From Ryuthela nishihirai (taxonomy: Eukaryota; Arthropoda; Arachnida; Araneae; Heptathelidae), in contig JAWZYU010000007.1 of NCBI GenBank assembly GCA_038380435.1, positions 24,655,001 to 24,719,000 on the forward strand: DNA of 64,000 nt, in the 5' to 3' direction. Under the pieces are notes generated by a model. That model was not told where the DNA came from and did no database searches. It was given only the letters and a program-made list of their open reading frames with translations. Below are positions 44,035-54,415 of the stretch, piece by piece; positions within the stretch are counted from its first letter, which is position 1; each line of letters begins with the position of its first letter. Position numbers and translations under genes: made by a program.

Positions 44035-44695
44035 GTCGGCAGCATAGAACCAGGGGCTCGAGCCACATGCGTCCCGCGGATCCTTGGGCTTTACAGTATA
44101 AAACTGACCCGATAGGAATATTAGTAATGAGTCAATTTTTAAGTAATAATGTAAAACATTTTATTTTGCAACAAATTTGATTTGCAAACGAATGACATGC
44201 CATGTTGAGTCATTTAAATCTGTATAACTAGTGCAATTTTATGCCGAACTTTCAAATTCTACATTTCCTCTTCTCAAACGATTCTCGGCCGTAATGTAAA
44301 CTGTGTTCAATAGCACCTATATTTGTGAACAAACATTTTCTCGAATGAATTTTATCAATGACAAATTTCGCTCATATATGACAGACGAACAGTTGCATTC
44401 AACACCAAGGGCTAGTAATACTGGGCTTGAAATTGACTAAATATAAAGCGGCAAAAATATAAAAAAATATTAAGTTTCTCATTAATATCTTTATATAAAA
44501 TTGTTTTTATTCCGCCCATTTACGAGTTTTTCGAATTTCTTAATTTTTTTCAAATATTATTTTTATTTGAGATATAAATAATCAAAAATATATACATACA
44601 AATATTTTTGTACTAATAAATCAACATATATAAAAAAACTTTTATTTTCGTATATATTGTTCCCCCTCCTAATCCCTCTAGTGTGGCCCGCTTAC
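44035..44695 (+). mobile_element. hAT element remnant
   Basis: 'caggagtcggcagcataga' followed by 'ggggctcgagccacatgcg' resembles hAT termini of the CAGGGGTCGGCAACCT type. A transposase tail follows (44303-44440) and 'gtgtggcccgctta' lies near the right edge. The right end is not certain because a SINE-A begins at 44711. Confidence 0.6.
44303..44440 (+). pseudogene. hAT transposase C-terminal fragment
   Basis: The frame reads ...FNSTYICEQTFSRMNFINDK then FRSYMTDEQLHSTPRA and ends TGLEID-stop at 44440. The CEQTFS-x-M-x-x-x-x-x-x-x-R-S-x-x-TDE-x-L pattern is the C-terminal dimerisation segment of GTF2IRD2/ZBED-like hAT transposases. Only 45 codons remain. Confidence 0.78.
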
Positions 44696-44710
44696 AAATT
44701 CCACAGATCT

Positions 44711-45084
44711 TAGGGGCGAGGATGGTTCAGTCGGTAGTGTGCCAGGCTCGTAACGTAATTTGCAATTCCCAGATTTGAGTCCCACCTGGGCCAGCGTTGA
44801 GATTTATCTCCACAAAACTCTCCGCCCTGCCTATGGTCAGTAGGGGGTCACCGATGGGTTTCCTAAGGCCGCCGTTCGTCAGATGGGACATTAGGTCGTT
44901 GTCCCTTTTGCGGGAGCCATACCCTGTGCGCGTTAAAGAACACGCTGGATGGCTTGAGGGGAGACTACCATCTTTTCCCAACACTGTCCAGTGGGTCCCT
45001 TCCCTCAACCTTCAGGGTCCTTGTAACCTGGCCATTTAACCCATTGTAAAAAATGCCACTAAGAGGTAAAACAACCCAACCTAA
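44711..45084 (+). repeat. SINE-A, full length with TSD
   Basis: TCCACAGATCT at 44700-44710 and 45085-45095 brackets a complete element, from head 'taggggcgaggatggttcag' to 3' end 'taaaacaacccaacc' plus a few bases. The plus orientation again shows no A-rich tail. Confidence 0.95.
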
Positions 45085-45286
45085 TCCACAGATCTAATAT
45101 GGCCAGAGTTAACAAAAAGTTGTCGGTTCTTCTATCGGTGATATTTATTAAAATGATCAAGAGGAACAATGATAAATATAAAGATATAAACATATATTTA
45201 GAAAAGCACCGAAACATTTATATTACAAACATACACTAAGAACAACACCAGAAAGCCACTTTGAGCTCTGAATCTGATTTTAAAAT

Positions 45287-45568
45287 GGGCTAGCTCAGTT
45301 GGAAGAGTGCCAGACTAAGATTCTGCAGTTCAAAGGTTTCAGTCACACGTGGGCCAGTGTTGAGATTTATCTTCGTATAAACTCCACACTGCCCTCGGTC
45401 AGTAGGGGACATTAATGGGATTGGAAATGTCGCCGTTGGTCGGATGGCCGTAGCCCCATGTGCGGGAGAGCCATACCTGTGTATGTTAAAGAACACATTG
45501 GACGGCCTTGACTGGAGGCTACCATCTGACTCCTAATAGCTGTCCAGTGGGTCCCCCTTCCACAATAC
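45287..45568 (+). repeat. SINE-A, 3'-truncated but with perfect TSD
   Basis: Flanked by GATTTTAAAAT at 45276-45286 and 45569-45579. The head is present ('gggctagctcagttggaaga', with a different anticodon region 'ctaagattctgcag'). The element stops at 'gtgggtcccccttccacaat', about 100 bp short of the normal 3' end. Confidence 0.92.
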
Positions 45569-45696
45569 GATTTTAAAATCGTTATCAAATCTATCCAGCA
45601 GCGTATTTAAAAAACTCGATTTGGAGGAAAGAGGTGCTCCCCAGTCTGTTTGTCATATTTCGGCCGGAATTCTTAAGGATTACCTTAGAAAATATA

Positions 45697-46862
45697 CACT
45701 GAGATGCCAGTTTATTAGGTACACCACCCCTCGTCATATAAATGGTTCATTCATATAATATGTCATGTGACCATGATGTGCAGTATAAATGAGGCAGACC
45801 AGCGCTTTGAGAATCAGTTAGAGTTGGATTGAGCACCAGAATGGGCAAAACGAGCGACTTCCAAAGTGGCATGATAGTTGGTTCTAGGCGTGCAGGCTCA
45901 AGCATTTCCCAAACGGCCGTCCTTTTGAGCTTTTCACGCACAACTTTTTCAAGGGTTTAACGAGAATGATGCGAAAAGCAAAAAAAAAAACCTACTAGTG
46001 ATCATTGATCCTGTGGACGAAAACAGAGAGGTCAAAGGAGACTGGCGAGAATCGTGCAAGGGAACAGACGGGCCACAACAGGACAAATCACAGCAAAACA
46101 TTGACGTGAAGAAGATCATCTCCGAATGCACCATGCATCGGACCTTGCCGCAAATGGGCTACAACCGTTGCTGACAATATGAGGTTCCGATGTTGTTAGC
46201 CAAGAACACGAAAGTGCATCTCCAGTAGGCGCAGGAGCATTGATACTGGATTGTTGAGGACTTGAAAAAAGGTAGCCTGGTAGGAGGAATAAGGCTCCTT
46301 TTGCATCAAGCTAATGGACGGATCAAAATTGGCGCCATCTTGTTTGGTGTCAATAGTACAGGTTGGTGGTGTGATAGTGTGGGGAATGTTTTCCTGGCAC
46401 ACATTAGGGCTGCTGATATACATCGAAGGACATCTGAACGCCAAGACATATTTGAACAACATTGCTGACTAAGTTCATCCCTTCATGGCTACATTTTTTC
46501 TCATTCGGATGAACACGTTCAACATGATAATGCACCTGCTCACAAGGCACGAGTCGCCACAGAATGGTTCTAGGAACATGCCGACGAATTTTCCTTCCTT
46601 CATTGGCCTTCACAGTCCCCAGATCTAAACCCAACCGAGCATCTTTGGGATGAGATGGTAAGGGCTATTTGCAGCGAGACTGAGGAGCCGTCCAATTTGC
46701 ATCAACTGCGAGACACAATAATTTCCGCAGGGTACAACATTCCTGCACAATTCATCAAGCATCTTGTAAGTTCCATGCCCCAACGAATTCGGACTGTTGT
46801 GATGGCCAAAGGCGACACAACACATTCTAGATAGGTGTACCTAATAAACTGGCATCTCAGTG
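45697..46862 (+). mobile_element. Tc1-like transposon with identical 29-bp TIRs
   Basis: 1166 bp between TA at 45695-45696 and 46863-46864. The ends begin CACTGAGATGCCAGTTTATT and continue to GGTACACC; both arms are identical over 29 bp. The transposase inside is decayed despite the well-kept ends. Confidence 0.95.
45841..46832 (+). pseudogene. Tc1-like transposase pseudogene
   Basis: Starts MGKTSDFQSGMIVGSRRAG. In later frames: HPFMATFF, then VQHDNAPAHKARVATEWF (second Asp, about 46525), then HWPSQSPDLNPTEHLWDEM (Glu, about 46640), ending MPQRIRTVVMAKGDTTHSR. Counting an internal stop as one residue, 36 positions separate the last two acidic residues. The first-Asp block is not recoverable, because the 46150-46300 segment is rearranged. 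Confidence 0.9.
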
Positions 46863-46864
46863 TA

Positions 46865-47365
46865 TATTGCTATAACCGAACATTAATGGTATCTAGTATA
46901 TTCGTGATCCAAATAATTGTGCAAAGCAAATCCTTGACCCATATTCAAAAACAATAGCTCTGTTATGCAAGGTATGCAGTAACCAGCCTGTACTCAATGC
47001 AAGATAGTACAACCAATATTTTGCTCAACAAAAAAAGTTTAGTCGATATGTTATTCAGTGACATTAACCAGAAATAGAAGGAAAGGAATTTCACAAATGA
47101 AACGTGTTACTAAACATTTATTTTAAACATTGAAACCATTTTACCCCCTATTCAGTTCCTATGTGCGCATATAGGAACATGTAACAAGTTACGAGTTTGT
47201 GTCAAATGAAAGTTTGTGACGTTGGAATGTCATGGATTACCTCGTTAGGTTCCCTCTTTCCCCTCAAAATAGAAGGGAAAGGAGGCAAGCTTAAAGAGGG
47301 TTGATTGCAATCAGTCATATGTCAAAACGAAAGCTTTAAGATGTGGAAAGTAACATAAGGATTTC
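46865..47365. other. Intergenic, nothing recognised
   Basis: AT-rich, no open frame of note. Confidence 0.3.
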
Positions 47366-48125
47366 CACTATGTTGAAAAATGTGTCCAGACACTTCCATG
47401 TTACGTGAATGGAAAGCCACTTTCAAAGCTCCCTAACATTGAAAATAAACCTTTTACGCAAAAACTGTTATTAGCGATAAATTGTAGATGTCACTCAAAT
47501 CTCTCTAAATATATTTCCTACAATATTCGTTTAATATTTCAAGAATGAATGGAAGCTGAAGCATTTATCTTCAACTTTTGACACTTGTGAAAAAAAAACT
47601 TCAATAGATAAAACCCAACTCTTCTAACAATTTGTTCACTAATATAAATTAAATATCTGAAGTTTGTATGACGATTTTTTAAGATTTCATCAATCTGGAG
47701 GCAATGTGACAGTGTCGTCTGCTGTTAAATGGTACCGTTTCAATGACTCTTTAAATATTGATCGAAGATTGTTGAAAATTGACGCTGTCACATTGCCTCT
47801 AAATTGATGAAATCTTAAAAAATCGTCATACAGATATTTGATTTATGTTAGTGAACAAATTGTTACAGGAGTTGTGTTTTATCTATTGAAGTATTTTTTT
47901 CCTCAAATGTCAAAAGTTGAAGATAAATGCTTCAACTTCCATTCATTCTTTAAATATTAAACGAATATTGCGGGAAATATATTTAGAGAGATTTGAGTGA
48001 CATCTACAATTTATCGCCAATAACAGTTTTTGCGTAAAAGGTTTATTTTCAATGCTAGGGAGTTTTGAAAGTGGCTTTCCATTCACATAACATAGAAGTG
48101 TCCGGATACTTTTTTCAAAACAGTG
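47366..48125. mobile_element. 760-bp long-TIR element (nearly all hairpin)
   Basis: The right end '...ttttttcaaaacagtg' with TA (48126) and the left end CACTATGTTGAAAAATGTGT (TA lost) are inverted. The similarity continues through the whole element: for example 'ggcaatgtgacagtgtc' (47700) pairs with 'gacgctgtcacattgcc' (47785). The arms are about 340 bp and the loop about 65 bp. No frame. Related remnants lie at 41.2-41.7 kb and probably at 38.6-39.1 kb. Confidence 0.85.
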
Positions 48126-48284
48126 TATAACAATTTTCTCCTCTGAAATAGGATAAAGATATATGTTTCAAACAGCAAAGTTCCCTGTGAAGTTGCTCCT
48201 AAATAAGAAAAATATAAGATATATAAATTAAAAAATACTCATCATCCTATATGCGTAATAAAAAGTGAAAATAAAACAAACAAT

Positions 48285-48436
48285 GATGAAATCCCTTATT
48301 GAATTCGTATTAACTTCAAAGAAAGATGGGTGATCGATAAGAGAACCAAAACAAGTGTTTCTCTTATCGATCGAACAAAAATTGCTGGGTGCTATCTTTC
48401 TTCAAAATTAATATGATTTCAGTAAATGATTTCATC
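48285..48436. mobile_element. Small inverted-repeat element
   Basis: 'gatgaaatccc' (48285) faces 'gatttcatc' (48428), 'cgtattaacttcaaagaaag' faces 'ctttcttcaaaattaatatg', and the core GATCGATAAGAGAA (48332-48345) pairs perfectly with 48359-48372. The arms together span about 150 bp, so it is probably a MITE. TSD not clear. Confidence 0.65.
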
Positions 48437-48534
48437 TTTGGTTATTTAACTTTTCTTTTTTAACTCCTTAGGGAGCATGAAGGAAGATAGGCATTTTATA
48501 ATTTATTTTAATTAATATATATATATATTTTTTT

Positions 48535-48745
48535 AGCCGTCCCGTGGCCGAGTGGTTAGCGCGCTTGGCTACTGATCTAGGGACCTGGGTTCGAGCCCCG
48601 GGTAAGGTATGGCTGTTTGTGTCGTTTTTCTGCTGAGGTCCTGCCATCCTCTCAGACCTTCTAATGTGGCATATAAACTGACAGGCTCCTGTCAGACCTC
48701 TGTGGCAAGCAGCTGCTTGAGGGGGTATTTATTATTTATTTATAA
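48535..48745 (+). repeat. SINE-B, full length
   Basis: Consensus-like head 'gccgtcccgtggccgagtgg', both Pol III boxes intact, and 3' end 'gagggggtatttattattta'. It lies in an AT repeat, so the TSD cannot be judged. Confidence 0.95.
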
Positions 48746-49300
48746 TATATTTTTATATTTTCACTTTGCTCAAGTTCCCTTTTTTTCTGTTCAAAGCGTT
48801 CATTTTATTTCGTTCAAAAAACTCATTTTTATTTCATTAAGACTTTCGCTGCTTGATTTCATCTTGCTTAAAGCCTTTATTTTTCATTAATTTTTTATTG
48901 TGTTGAAACCTGTAATGATACTTTCATGACTTTTTATGTTTCTTCTACTCAAAGCTTACTTCTTTCACCTTTATTCTATTCAGAGGTTTTAATTTTATCG
49001 ACTTGCATATTTCAAAACGTTTCATTTTTCACTCGTGAGGATGCCGGATTTGTCTCATTCATGCAATAAAAGTAATTTTTTTTTCTTTTTAAAATTTCTA
49101 TATTTTATTATCTTTTTTGTAGTTCGTTTAAACCATATTTTTCACTCATCCGTACATTGTTACACTATCACGAGTACGGAAAACAGAGAATGCACTCTAA
49201 AGCTAACTGTTGTGTCGCAGCACCATTCTCGAAACAGCTTACGATCACCGCCAATCACTAGTCCAACAACCCCTCCGTCTTGGACCTACCTGTTCACCCC
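48746..49300. other. T-rich stretch upstream of the candidate gene
   Basis: Pyrimidine-rich. A plus frame at 49035-49355 ends in a Ser/Pro/Thr-rich part and runs across a consensus splice donor, GAG|GTAAGT (49312). It may be part of an alternative upstream exon, but this is weak. Confidence 0.3.
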
Positions 49301-49350
49301 CTCAAGACGAGGTAAGTCGGCTAGTCCTCAGCCATTCATGAGTGACTCAC

Positions 49351-49358
49351 TATAAATA
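49351..49358 (+). promoter_or_regulatory. TATA box of candidate gene
   Basis: TATAAATA lies at the start of a GC- and CpG-rich stretch and about 320 bp before the candidate ATG. A start site near 49380 would be expected from normal spacing. Inference only. Confidence 0.45.
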
Positions 49359-49672
49359 ATCGCGTAGTACGCGCGCCCGGAGGAGGAGGAAGTTGAATGA
49401 GCACGTGAGGCAGACCGATGCGAGGTGTGCGCAGTCCCAATGTGGGAAAGTTCCCGACGTGAGTCGGTAGTGCGTGCTAAGTTACAGCAGCAAGCAAGAG
49501 CGGTCGTATCAACAACAACACTGACGTCACCAGTCCCAGCTGCAGGTTGACTGCAGTGCTGCTTACATCGACCACATTCAAGAGCGAACGTGGTAAAACA
49601 GAGCGACTCACAGAGCTAGGAGGTTGTCAGCTACATATATTTGCTTACAGTTAAGCTATCAGGAGAGTGCCA

Positions 49673-49825
49673 ATGGACATGCACGTTGTGCGCTGCCTCT
49701 GGTGGATGACTTTGGCGGGGGTGCTCACATCAGTGACCGGTGTGCGGTCGGCTATGGTCGCTCGGCTCCCGTTAGCGTTTCGACACAACCACAAGATCGG
49801 TTTTCGGATCTTCTATCAAACAGGG
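49673..49825 (+). CDS. Candidate first coding exon, secreted or membrane protein
   Basis: From ATG 49673 (context gtgccaATGG) 51 codons are open and end at a consensus donor GGG|GTAAGT (49826), phase 0. The product begins MDMHVVRCLWWMTLAGVLTS, a short basic region then a hydrophobic core then VTGVRSA, a plausible signal peptide cut near residue 26. MVARLPLAFRHNHKIGFRIF and YQTG follow. G/C at third positions contrasts with the surroundings. A leader of about 290 nt with a TATA box precedes it. The rest of the gene would lie beyond a long plus-strand intron. I do not recognise the family. Confidence 0.5.
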
Positions 49826-50620
49826 GTAAGTACTACTGAATGCTATTTCACTTTCAAGTCATTTTGACCTCAATATCCAAGAAGAATTTTAAATGTCTCC
49901 GAAGAGCAACTAGTGTTCTTTTTGTTTTTTACTTTGGAAAATTAGAGGCTCAGTTTTAATTAGTATATCATAGTTTCCAACTTTTATTAGAAGAGCTTTT
50001 ACTTATAGTGTAGAGCATTAGGGTTAATTCTGAGATCTTGGAATATCGTGGATATATCCTATTACACACTTCGACGCTGTGGACTTTCATTCTCATAATC
50101 TGACCACTTAAACTTACTAATTATTTTTAAGATTCTGTTAAATTATCTATTTGGTGGCTGATAAGTATTTTACCCCAGTTTATAGTAAGACTTAATGCAC
50201 TCTTTACACCGGCGATTTTCTCCATTTTTGTCACGTTTCGCTAATGAAACCTTTGAACTAGTGGTTACCGACAAAAGTTCATTGAAAAATAATAAAGAAT
50301 TTAAAGAAGAACATCTCTCTCAATTAATATTAATAAAAAAAAGTTCACAATGCGTTTGTGAGAAACATTGAATCTACAGCTTCAGAGATTTATACGCTTT
50401 AAACGTATAACACAAAAGACATCTCTAAAATAAAAATATATAGCTAATTTTCATTTTATTTTAAAAGTTTTCACTGGGATACATTTCCCAGAAGATAGGG
50501 TCAGCTTGCTACATACGTGGTCACAGTGATATGAAGACTGAAGGATTGCAGACACTTCTAATGTTAAATGAAGCTTTAATATTGTTAACAGTGTTTCGCA
50601 TATAACAGAATGATGTAATA
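49826..50620 (+). other. Start of putative intron
   Basis: Begins GTAAGTACT at the donor of the candidate exon, then AT-rich unique DNA with no further coding frame. Confidence 0.35.
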
Positions 50621-50621
50621 A

Positions 50622-50836
50622 ATAAAAATAATAAATACCCCCTCAATCAGCTGCTTGCCACAGAGATCTGACAGGAGCCTGTCAGTTCTCTGTGGCAAGC
50701 AGCCATAGTAGTTCTGAGAGGATGGCGGGGACTTCAGCAGAAAAGTAACACATACATCCATGCCTTACCCGGGATCGAACCCAGGTCCTATTAGATCAGT
50801 AGCCAAGCGCGCTAACCACTCAGCCATGGGACGGCT
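50622..50836 (-). repeat. SINE-B with an internal inverted copy
   Basis: Complete from tail to head ('cactcagccatgggacggc'). However, the 'cagtttatatgcca' segment is replaced by 'ctctgtggcaagcagc' (about 50688-50703), the exact complement of the element's own 'gctgcttgccacagag' at 50651. Confidence 0.92.
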
Positions 50837-50919
50837 ATAAAATTATGTAAAATGAAATTACGTTGATGATTCACAAGATAACAAATGTAGCGAACATCTG
50901 CATATAACATTCTAGCTTA

Positions 50920-51129
50920 TAAATAAAAAAAATAAATACCCCCTCAAGCAGCTGCTTGCCACAGAAGTCTGACAGGAGCCTGTCAGTTTATATGCCACAG
51001 TAGGAGATCTGAGAGGATGGCAGGACCTCAGCAGAAAAACGACACACACATCCATGCCTAATCCGGGGCTCGAACCCAGGTCCCTTAGATAGTAGCCAAG
51101 CGTGCTAACCACTCGGCCACGGGACGGCT
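50920..51129 (-). repeat. SINE-B, full length with 12-bp TSD
   Basis: Perfect duplication CATTCTAGCTTA at 50908-50919 and 51130-51141. It lies only 83 bp from the previous SINE-B in the same orientation. Confidence 0.96.
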
Positions 51130-51141
51130 CATTCTAGCTTA

Positions 51142-52130
51142 CCAGGAAATATTTAAGAAATATTAAAATTGAATCTCACATTCAAACCAAAGTCAGCATA
51201 GAACGTAAAAATAATAATCATTCTATCGAGGAGACATCTATCGAAGTGTGCGTCGAATTTGATTACCATCAATTATTCATATAATTTAATGCGATATGTG
51301 GTTCTCATTTGGAGCTCACTTTCAACAACCGGCTAGTTTTAAACAAAGAACATGCAATGTAATTCTGGTGTTTTTGGAAAATAACTATTTTGATTGGGGT
51401 GAAGGCGTAAGATCTCGAAAGATGTTGAAATTAATTATAAGAACTGTAGGCGATGCTATGGAAGTGTATTAGTCTGCCTCGTAACCCTAAAAAACGTTAC
51501 GTTATCCATGCTATGTTTCAGTTTTGATTTATATTTAGGTCAGTAAAGAATTTTTTTTTAAAGTTGACTGAGCAGATGCTAGAGTGCAAATCAACAAAAA
51601 TGCAACGACTGTGTAAATAACCTTATTATGTCTTTAGAAACGCAATTAGTCATCCCATGGTATGCATGATTAACGCTATATTACGTACAATTTACAGTTA
51701 CAAAAACTATATGCATTATTTATAAGCAAATGGCCATAGCAAAAAATTCTGAAATGTATGCACGACTTCAAAATTCTAAACCAGTGACACAATTTTTGTT
51801 TGAAAATATCTTACGATACTTTACTGCATGAGAGATTACTAATTTAATTAAAAAAATATCAAGTTTGGGCCATGGAATATTAAACAGAGTTAAAGATATT
51901 TGATATTCTTCCACAATCATTTATTAATAAGCAACCAATAACAAACTAAAGCATTTTAAAACTAAGGGTCAACGATGACAATGCATTCTTCCTTGCTGCC
52001 ATTGTTACGGTGAATGGAGATAATAAGATAATGAAATTTCCCCATTTTCCTTTTTAGCTAGAACAATACGATAATAACTGACAGACAAACTGATGCCATT
52101 CTTCGAGAGATAATTAGCTGGGGAAAAAAA
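51142..52130. other. AT-rich DNA, nothing recognised
   Basis: No frame above 60 codons and no repeat match. Confidence 0.3.
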
Positions 52131-52137
52131 CTTACCA

Positions 52138-52280
52138 CAACGACCTGACAGCTTCCTGTTGGTGTGAAGCATCGTAATGAAGACACGTGTGAGAGGCGAG
52201 ACCTCAGTAAAAGCCAACATTGGATTCACGGTCCCTTTCACCTGCAGTCAAACACACTAACGATTGAGACACTAGAATAC
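52138..52280 (-). repeat. Degenerate SINE-B-like copy
   Basis: 'cgacctgacagcttcctgtt', 'gtgagaggcgagacctcag' and a worn head 'cacactaacgattgagacac'. Confidence 0.5.
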
Positions 52281-54190
52281 ATTAGTTATTAGCCTGCTTG
52301 TTTATAGTGATAACTAAGGTAGACCTAGTTCGTTCTCCAACGTCACACAGATATACGCATTTAAGTATAACTGAACGGGAAAGGTCAGCTTCACTAGTTC
52401 AAGAGTCTGATATGGGTTGGACAACTGGTTCAAGAATAGTTAGGTTACGCCCTAGTTCAAAGGTGATTAAACTGTGCCACTTATTCGTGTGTAATTACAG
52501 TTATGACATTAATTCAAGTGTCTGATTAGAATTACTCCACTAATCTAAGAATATGGTAAAGATTACTTCAATAAATCATAAGTCTGAATAAGATTTACAT
52601 CATTGGTTGCATTGCTTAAGGGTTAGGATACAGATTTAAATTATCCACAATTAGGAGAAGAGAGGTTAAAAAACAAAACAAAAAACAACTGTTTCAGGGA
52701 TATAATCTACACTGATTGGATTGATCCTGATCGAACTCAGGGAACTACTGAAACAATACTATAGTCTCAGAAGCTTCTACTTAAGAAAAAAAAAATTCAC
52801 ATGCACCATTTTCTGAAAATATTCTATTTTTTTTCAATTATAGTTTTGCATTTTAGTAAAGAATACTCGGCGTTTAAAACTACACTGAAGGCTTTTATCA
52901 TTAATGTCAATCGTATTTATGTAGACGGAAGAACAATTTTAAGTTAATTGAAATACTTCTTCAGACGGAGTGGAATGCGAACCCACACTACCGACCTTAT
53001 CAAATGGAGGTCTTGGTAAGGCCGGTAGTTCAGTGGCAAATACATGATATGTCATTAGGAGCTGGTGGATTCATATTCCAACCAGTTGTACATCGAAGAA
53101 TGTTTTATTGCTTAAACTTAAGTCACTCTCGTAAAAAATAAAATGATGCTATGACTAAGGATGATATCTGAATGCGCAAAAAGAATCTATGTTAAGACGA
53201 GCCAACTGTAAAAAAATAAAAATCTGACCTAAATATTTCTTCTGGTGGCACTGCTGAAAACCGGTTGGCAGTAAGGCCTATTGGGAGGAAACAGAGCCCG
53301 TGGCTATGGAATTTCGTTATTGTAATCACTTACCTTAAGCGTAATTACAGCGACGTGCAACGCATTGCTAACTTGAAACTGTAATCAGTTTGTTTGGGGA
53401 ATTAGCACTTATATATCTTTTTTTTCACTGCTTTATGATCAAAATCTGAATTTACTGGAAGTGGCAGTGAAAGAGTTTGATGTTGTTTTTCCTAAGTAAA
53501 AATTCATTTATGAATAATTTTAGAAACAAATTTCGATGATTATTATTTATATAAGTGGTTTCTGCTGATGATCAACGAGGTATTTAGGGTAAGAAAATAT
53601 TATAAATAAATTTTTATACATAACGTTTTATTGAATTTATCATATCATGAATGTGTGATATCATATTTGTAAACTTCTAGTATATTATCACGGAAATTTG
53701 CTGCTCCACATAAATATTAAATATTTTATAACGACAGTGAATACTCTGTCATCCAAGAAATGGTAAGAAACACTGGTCTAGTTCAAAGGTGAAGTAACTT
53801 TCGAGAAAAACTAGTGGAGCAAAAATTTTGTAAATTTTTATAAAACAGAAATAAATAGTTAAGTGACAGCTTCTAGAGTTTTTAAATCTATCAAAAAAAA
53901 AACATTGGTATGATACTTAATGAAAATATTTTGTTCCTCGTTAAGTATTGTGTCGTAGATATGAAACTTGTGAAAACAGTTGCGTTGTGATTATTCTAAA
54001 TCCGAATCGGAATTCAAAAGTGTATATGGTGCATCAAAAATTAAGCGTTACATTAACATGTACACTAAATAAAATACGAATATTTATGGCGCCGATTAAA
54101 GCGTTCCAGTTGGAGGTGTGGCGAGTGTTGCCTTCACCCCAACTGTATTTCGTTGTCTCAGGGGCCGATATGTTTTGGGTGGGCTATGAA
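52281..54190. other. Intergenic or intronic DNA
   Basis: An inverted pair 'cactaccgaccttatcaa' / 'ttggtaaggccggtagttc' (52986-53035) contains tRNA-like boxes ('ggtagttcagtggc' and 'ggtggattcatattcc'), so it is probably an old SINE. Otherwise AT-rich and unassigned. Confidence 0.35.
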
Positions 54191-54199
54191 AATAGGTAT

Positions 54200-54415
54200 A
54201 AAAGGAGAATTATGAAAATAATTCTCATCTTATACACTACTTACGAAGCACAGGGGCTCGAGTTCATATTCCGACAAAGACAGGGTTGTGATCTTTTTAT
54301 TAAATTTCGTCGGCTTTCTCTGAAGTATCACCTTCTCACAAATCCATTTTTACAGTGTGTTACACAGTCAAGCTCTTGTTAGACCTCCGTAACTGCTTAA
54401 GAAATTTTTTATTCT
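54200..54415 (+). repeat. Degenerate SINE-B
   Basis: 'aggggctcgagttcatattc' corresponds to box B. 'tttacagtgtgttacacag' and 'ctcttgttagacctccgtaa' follow in the SINE-B order, with 'ctgcttaagaaatttttta' at the end. A 144-codon frame overlapping it (53948-54382) is therefore not treated as a gene. Confidence 0.6.

Noticed and set aside
53948..54382. 144-codon plus-strand ORF
   Set aside because: Its 3' half overlaps a degenerate SINE-B (box B and body blocks in order) and no protein motif is present, so it is a chance frame.
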